Of a stretch of 48,736 nucleotides of DNA, positions 44,285-48,736 are shown piece after piece (position 1 is the stretch's first letter; every line of letters starts with the position of its first letter). Location: contig JADDMT010000176.1 in the NCBI GenBank assembly GCA_021401465.1, positions 1 through 48,736 of the forward strand. The letters run 5' to 3'. Made by a program: the position numbers and the translations under genes. Below the pieces are notes generated by a model. It worked only from the letters and a program-made list of their open reading frames with translations. It was not told the origin of the DNA and searched no databases. The stretch comes from Teratosphaeria epicoccoides. Taxonomy: Eukaryota; Ascomycota; Dothideomycetes; Mycosphaerellales; Teratosphaeriaceae.

Positions 44285-44804
44285 ATGTCGAAACAATATA
44301 CTCCGGAAGAGATCCAGAAAGCCCACGAGGTCCTCTACAATGAAGGCATCAAAATGCGGTATCAAGTAGCCGGTCAAGAATACGTCGACAAATCTCTCGC
44401 AGCAGCCAGCGACTCTTTCCGTAAACCTATGCAAGAAGTATGTAACACAAACAATCTCTCTCCCGACCCAACTCCATAATTCCGCCTCCCTTCCCTGCTC
44501 CCATGACTAAGTCGCAGCCCAGTACGTCGCGGAAGCCTGTTGGGGCTGGACATGGGCACGTCCGGGCCTGGAACTCAAAACCCGCTCCTTCCTCAACATC
44601 GCGATGCTGTGCGCGCAGAACCGAGGCACGGAGCTGGCGACGCATGTGAAGGGTGCGCTGAATAATGGGGCGAGTGAGGAGGAGATTCGGGAGGTGATTT
44701 TGCAGGCGGCGACGTATTGCGGGATGCCGGCGGGAATTGAGGGGTTCAGGGTCGCTGGGAAGGCGATTGAGGAGTGGAACGCCGGGGAGGGGAAGAAGGC
44801 GTAA
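44285..44804 (+). CDS. Carboxymuconolactone decarboxylase (CMD/AhpD) family protein
   Basis: Two exons, 44285-44441 and 44518-44804, give 147 residues. The intron (GTAACA donor, branch GACTAAG, acceptor TCGCAG) is chosen because it joins QEV to SQYVAEACWGW in frame. The alternative GTATGT donor four bases upstream breaks the frame. Family features are the ACWGWTWARPGLELKTRS segment, GALNNGASEEEIREVILQAA and YCGMPAGIEGF. CMD proteins are small helical proteins of the AhpD fold; some are decarboxylases of the protocatechuate branch of the beta-ketoadipate pathway, others are peroxidase-like. Length fits. No signal peptide; soluble. The exact reaction cannot be inferred. Confidence 0.88.
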
Positions 44805-45176
44805 GGGGGGGTGTAGAAGGGGGTGGGTGAGGGAGTGTAGTTGGGCTGGGGCAGATGGGAGGTGTGATGGAGTAGAGGGTCGTCTTACTTATGACTTACG
44901 GTTGGACTGTGTGTCTGAGGGGATATGTACACACCCCATGTCACGAGCCACGTGCACATATCATAGTGATCAGCCTACTTCCGAATCAACAAAGAAGGCA
45001 CGCACGCGTCGCGCGCGTGTCGGCATCCCCGCCGCTTGGCGCTCGTCATCGTTGACAAAAGGTCAACATTAGGGTGCGAGATCCAATAACAATACGCACA
45101 AAATGCTCTAAGTGCACCGCATGTCAGCTTCTCGCCATGAAACGTTTGGGAAGACAATAATACCACTGCGCGAGTC
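44805..45176. other. Intergenic, G-rich at its left end
   Basis: 372 bp between two plus-strand genes. The first 50 bp after the CMD-like stop are G-rich (several GGG runs). No gene seen. Confidence 0.55.
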
Positions 45177-46679
45177 ATGGCTTCGATTCTACGCTCCATA
45201 GTGGCTGGTCCACGAGCACGACATCCCGACGCTGATCTCGACTTGTGCTATGTAACCGACTTCCTCGTGGCGACATCTGGCCCCAGTGGCACCTATCCGC
45301 AGCTGGCGTACAGGAACTCGCTGAAGGAGCTGGTCAAGTTCCTCGACAGCAGGCATGCCGAGAACTGGGCCATCTGGGAATTCCGAGCAGAAGGCACAGG
45401 CTACCCAGACGACGAGGTCTACGGCCGGATACGGCATTATCCGTGGCCCGATCACCATCCTCCGCCTTTCGCATTGATCCCTTTGATGATGGGCAGCATG
45501 AGAAATTGGCTGGAAGGTCCTGGATCGGAAGGAGCGGGGCGCGTTGCGGTCGTGCATTGCAAAGCTGGAAAGGGAAGGAGCGGGACGGTCAGTTGCAGCT
45601 ACCTGATTAGTGAGGAGGGCTGGACGCCGGAAGATGCCATGAAACGGTTCACAGAACGTAGGATGAAACCTGGCTTTGGTGCAGGCATCAGTATACCCAG
45701 TCAGCTGCGGACTATCAGCTACGTAGATCGCTGGACGAGGCATGGGAAGGTGTACGTCGATCGACCGACGGAGATTGTGGAAGTACATATTTGGGGTCTC
45801 AGGAACGGGGTCAAGGTTGCTGTCGAGGGCTATGTGGAAGAGGGCAAGGTCATCAAGACGTACCATACTTTCCGGAAGGAGGAGCGTGAAATCGTGCGTG
45901 GTTCGATTCGCAAGGACAACGGCTTCAGCGACGTGGCTCTAGAGATGATGGGCAAAAGCAAGAAACAGAGCCCAACTGATAAGATTGCCCAGGCATCAGA
46001 GAATATCGAAGACCCAGAGGAAGCTGGTCTAGGCCGCGCCGGCAGCGACCTACTAATTGAAGGCGGCGACGTCATCTTCCGTCCACCCCAGCCCATCTCC
46101 TTACCCACCAGCGACATCAACATCGACTTCGAACGCCGCAACAAGTCCAAATACGGCGGCTTCGCCATGGTCACAGCCGTCGCACACGTCTGGTTCAACA
46201 CCTTCTTCGAAGGCGCCGGCCCCGAACAATCCGGCCACCCCAACGACTCCGGCGTCTTCGAAATCGAATGGGACGCCATGGACGGCATCAAAGGCTCCTT
46301 GCGCAAAGGCACTCGCGCTTTCGACCGAATGGCCATAGTTTGGAAATGTCCCAGACAGCGACGACGTACGATGGTAGCGGAGCCCGAGCTGGGCCAGATT
46401 GTTCCGGATGCCAAAGCGGCGGATTGGAGGAAGGGGAGTGACGAGAAGAGTAGTGATTTCGAGAAGAAGTTGGGGTTGAGGGAGGCGGATGCGGCGAGTG
46501 CGGAGGTGAGTCGGGCGAGCAGCTTGAGGCCGAGTCGAGAGGGGAGCACGGAGGATGTGATGGATGAGATTGAGGGAACGAAGGGCCATGTGCCAGGTGG
46601 AAGGGAGAGTCCGTTGCAGAAGGATGAGGTGGACGGCATCTCGGATCCGGGATGTCGTCCGGTAGATCGAGCTCACTAG
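45177..46679 (+). CDS. TEP1: PTEN-type phosphoinositide 3-phosphatase
   Basis: A single exon of 500 residues. The active-site loop H127-C-K-A-G-K-G-R-S-G136 matches the PTEN consensus (human HCKAGKGRTG, with T to S), so Cys128 is the predicted nucleophile and Arg134 the phosphate-binding residue. Asp92 in WPDHHPP is the general-acid candidate. The N-terminal half starts with DLCYVTDFLVATSGPSGTYPQLAYRN, typical of fungal PTEN. A C2-like region follows (about 195-410, with VEVHIWGLRN and IEWDAMDGIKGS) interrupted by a low-complexity acidic stretch, and the C-terminal tail of about 90 residues is disordered. PTEN removes the 3-phosphate from PtdIns(3,4,5)P3 and opposes PI3-kinase signalling. Orthologue S. 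cerevisiae TEP1. Confidence 0.93.
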   Translation: MASILRSIVAGPRARHPDADLDLCYVTDFLVATSGPSGTYPQLAYRNSLKELVKFLDSRHAENWAIWEFRAEGTGYPDDEVYGRIRHYPWPDHHPPPFALIPLMMGSMRNWLEGPGSEGAGRVAVVHCKAGKGRSGTVSCSYLISEEGWTPEDAMKRFTERRMKPGFGAGISIPSQLRTISYVDRWTRHGKVYVDRPTEIVEVHIWGLRNGVKVAVEGYVEEGKVIKTYHTFRKEEREIVRGSIRKDNGFSDVALEMMGKSKKQSPTDKIAQASENIEDPEEAGLGRAGSDLLIEGGDVIFRPPQPISLPTSDINIDFERRNKSKYGGFAMVTAVAHVWFNTFFEGAGPEQSGHPNDSGVFEIEWDAMDGIKGSLRKGTRAFDRMAIVWKCPRQRRRTMVAEPELGQIVPDAKAADWRKGSDEKSSDFEKKLGLREADAASAEVSRASSLRPSREGSTEDVMDEIEGTKGHVPGGRESPLQKDEVDGISDPGCRPVDRAH

Positions 46680-46933
46680 GCTCACTGACCTGCCACCGCC
46701 GTCGCTATCGGGGACTTCTGACCCCATCCATGACGAATATTGACAGAACTGAGAGCCGGTAGAAAAGCGGAAGTGAACTGACTGTACGCCGGCTTCGCTT
46801 TGCCTTCGTCTTTCATCAATGTCGACCCGACAACCAGCCCCATATACTGCGAGTGGTAGTTGCTGCCGCTCTCAAAAGGTCTCAGCCTCAAACGCCGCAC
46901 GCAACCATTTTCCCCTTGCGCACCGTATCCCCT

Positions 46934-47602
46934 TCACATACCCTCCCAAAACATCTGCGCGTAGAAACTCCGACTCAACTTCCCATCCACATTCACCACA
47001 CTCACGTCTCCCCTCTGCGAATTCCGAATCACCGCGCGGTTGAACTCGTGCGTCGCCGCGTCCTGCGAGATATCGATGCCCAAAGATCGGTAGAACTGGA
47101 GTTTGAGCCTGCCACACAAACCCAAAACATCAGCAAACCAACCCCCAAAACCGCAAGCGAAAGATTCAGACAAAAGAAATTTGACATACGCGACCTCGTC
47201 CTCCCCTTCCCCACCCACCCTCCTTCCCCCCTCCGTCCCCTCCCTCCCCAACACCCCCCTCAACCCCACAACCTCACCCCGCAACCTCTCGCCCTCAATC
47301 TCCGCCTCCGAGCACGCCTTCGCGATGCGGAATTTCTCCGTGTCCAGCCTCAGCATCTCCTCGACATGCTGCCCCGCATCGTGGCGCTCCTCTTCGTACG
47401 CGCGCTGCGATTGCAGGCTGTGGAGTTTGCGGGCCAGAGTTTTCAGCGCGGCGTGGTGCGTGGTGAGGCGGGCGGCGCGGGAGCTGGCCAGCGTGGAGAG
47501 GGAGGTCGTGATGCGCGTCAGGGAGTCTTTGTCGGGCGTGATGTGGAATTGGGTGGTGGTTTCGCGGATGAGGGAGACGGGGGATTCGTCGAAGAGGACC
47601 AT
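46934..47602 (-). CDS. SPC24: Kinetochore protein Spc24
   Basis: Two exons, 47602-47190 and 47108-46934, give 195 residues. The 81-bp intron (donor GTATGT, acceptor GTGGCAG) is a multiple of three and has no stop, so a read-through would encode 27 extra residues. Removing it gives ALKLQFYRSLGI, matching the conserved Spc24 C-terminal globular domain. The N-terminal half is a coiled coil (SLQSQRAYEEERHDAGQHV) that pairs with Spc25. The Ndc80 complex links kinetochores to microtubules. It is convergent with the PTEN gene (254 bp apart) and divergent from FIS1. Confidence 0.92.
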   Translation of the reverse strand: MVLFDESPVSLIRETTTQFHITPDKDSLTRITTSLSTLASSRAARLTTHHAALKTLARKLHSLQSQRAYEEERHDAGQHVEEMLRLDTEKFRIAKACSEAEIEGERLRGEVVGLRGVLGREGTEGGRRVGGEGEDEVAYVKFLLSESFACGFGGWFADVLGLCGRLKLQFYRSLGIDISQDAATHEFNRAVIRNSQRGDVSVVNVDGKLSRSFYAQMFWEGM

Positions 47603-47864
47603 GGTGCTGTGTTGGGCGGGGGTTTTGGGATGGCGTGTGTGTGTGTTTTGTTTTTGAAGATGTGGTGGTGGATGTTGTTGGTGATTGTTGATTCCCGCGT
47701 CGACAATGGCAACGGGGTCCGGCAGGTCGGCCCGAGCGTTTCGGAAGCTCGGACCACATGACGACGTCTTTCACGTGTGCGGCTGCATGGAAAGGTGCAG
47801 GTGGGCGCGATCAGAAAGAAGACTCGACCGCTTTACTCTGTTCACTACAGAACATATCGCAAAC
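47603..47864. promoter_or_regulatory. Candidate bidirectional promoter between SPC24 and FIS1
   Basis: 262 bp separate the two start codons. No TATA consensus is obvious; the region is GC-rich near SPC24. Confidence 0.4.
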
Positions 47865-48477
47865 ATGAGTAACTTACCATGTACGTCGCGTCCCGCACAC
47901 CTCATTACGGCCGAGCCGAATAATCGTAACGAACCCAGCTGACATGATTCTCCCAGACGCGGCGGACGCGGAAAGGCAAGCCAGCCACGCATAAACGATG
48001 CAGCGACCCCTTCCCCGAACGAACTGACCACTCCGTCCACTCCACAGCCCGCTCAAGCCCGCCGAACTCGCCGTCTTGCGCTCCCAATACGAGAAAGAAT
48101 CCCCCTACACCTCCCTCCAGACCAAATTCAACTACGCCTGGGGCCTCATCAAATCCTCCACGCGCGCCGACCAACAACTCGGCGTGCAGCTCCTCTCCGA
48201 AATCTTCCGCTCCTCCCCAGACAGACGACGGGAATGCCTGTATTACTTGGCGTTGGGCAATTATAAGTTGGGCAATTATGCCGAGGCGAAGAGGTATAAT
48301 GATAGTTTGATTGAGGCCGAGGGGGGCAGGAATTTGCAGGCGGAGAGTTTGAGGGTGTTGATTGAGGAGAAGGTGCACAGGGAGGGGTTGCTTGGGGTGG
48401 CCATTGCGGGGGGACTGGCGGCGGTCGCGGCGGTGGGAGTGGGAATGTTGGTCAAGGGGGCGAGGGGGAGGAGGTAG
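47865..48477 (+). CDS. FIS1: Mitochondrial fission protein Fis1
   Basis: Three exons: 47865-47880 (16 nt), 47957-47975 (19 nt) and 48048-48477. The model gives 154 residues, the usual Fis1 length. The N-terminus MSNLPYAADAES continues as PLKPAELAVLRSQYEKE, matching fungal Fis1. The first intron is GTACGT...CCCAG; the second is GCAAGC...CCACAG, a GC-AG intron with the AG|GCAAG context and a CTGAC branch. TPR-like helices follow (QTKFNYAWGLIKSS, ECLYYLALGNYKLGNYAEA). A C-terminal hydrophobic helix and the short basic tail KGARGRR provide the mitochondrial outer-membrane anchor. Fis1 recruits fission factors with Dnm1. Reading only the last exon would miss the N-terminus. Confidence 0.93.
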
Positions 48478-48715
48478 GGACGAGGGAGTTGTTGGGATGT
48501 CATTGTAGTTACTAGGGTATCATGCGGACAGGAACAGACGACCACAGCTCCGCGAACCTGAACCGTGCCGCATCGATGTCAACGAGAAACTGCTCGTCAA
48601 CCCAACCCTCGTTGTAATAGCTACCACAGGCTCCCCCTCAATCGCATCCCATGACTCCAGTGCTTGCAATCGGCTCATGCACAGAGCACAAGTCCGCCTG
48701 CCAACGCGTGCGAAG

Positions 48716-48736
48716 CCCCCCCCCCCCCCCCCCCCC
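48716..48736 (+). repeat. 21-C homopolymer at window end
   Basis: The last 21 bases are all C. It is not a telomere repeat (fungal telomeres are usually TTAGGG); it fits an assembly end at a homopolymer. Confidence 0.9.

Noticed and set aside
44438..44517. GTATGT donor at 44438 for the CMD-like gene
   Set aside because: It puts the second exon out of frame; the GTAACA donor at 44442 restores it.
48716..48736. Poly-C end as a telomere
   Set aside because: Not a TTAGGG-type repeat; a single homopolymer.

Overview
The window is nuclear DNA of a filamentous ascomycete, most likely Pezizomycotina and probably Dothideomycetes (the class is an inference from overall gene style). The evidence is short spliceosomal introns of about 49-195 bp with fungal donors (GTAAGT, GTATGT, GTACGN) and CTGAC/CTAAC branch points, plus recognisable fungal orthologues: eIF5B, a PHO89-type phosphate symporter, a SulP transporter, Spc24, Fis1, PTEN/TEP1 and a Ctk2-like cyclin. 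It starts inside a near-identical tandem repeat of a coding gene and ends in 21 consecutive C. Both ends therefore look like assembly breaks, and the window may be a whole contig.

Layout. 1-4.3 kb: 3' part of a large Ser/Thr-rich, repeat-laden putative cell-surface protein with two copies of a six-cysteine PAN/Apple-like domain. 5.5-6.0 kb: a spliced, secreted, eight-cysteine small protein. 7.2-9.8 kb (minus): an 869-residue protein joining an N-terminal CCCH-like finger to a Ctk2/cyclin domain. 11.3-12.3 kb: unknown proline-rich protein. 13.1-13.7 kb: four-exon MAPEG protein. 15.7-16.5 kb: unknown protein behind a clear TATA box. 16.9-17.9 kb (minus): F-box-like protein. 18.5-20.1 kb (minus): three-exon unknown protein with an apparent one-base frame disruption. 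20.6-22.6 kb (minus): PHO89-like phosphate transporter. 24.5-27.8 kb (minus): eIF5B. 28.3-29.3 kb (minus): Yip1-family Golgi protein. 29.6-31.6 kb: SGNH-like hydrolase, then a GST-like protein. 32.1-32.5 kb: probable BTB-domain relic. 33.6-37.6 kb (minus): coiled-coil membrane protein followed by a same-strand region broken by one frameshift and two in-frame TAG codons. 38.2-40.9 kb (minus): SulP/STAS anion transporter. 43.6-44.0 kb: a three-exon, 81-residue secreted six-cysteine protein. 44.3-44.8 kb: carboxymuconolactone decarboxylase-like protein. 45.2-46.7 kb: PTEN-type phosphatase. 46.9-47.6 kb (minus): Spc24. 47.9-48.5 kb: Fis1, with two tiny 5' exons and a GC-AG intron.

There is no operon logic; genes are monocistronic and in mixed orientation. 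Candidate shared promoters lie between the Yip gene and the SGNH gene (270 bp) and between SPC24 and FIS1 (262 bp). Most of the rest is housekeeping. The unusual content is the two candidate secreted effector-like proteins, the repeat-rich surface protein, and the decaying or recoded region at 33.6-35.3 kb, where two TAG codons align with glutamine codons of internal repeats. All exon boundaries were deduced by hand from frame and splice consensus.
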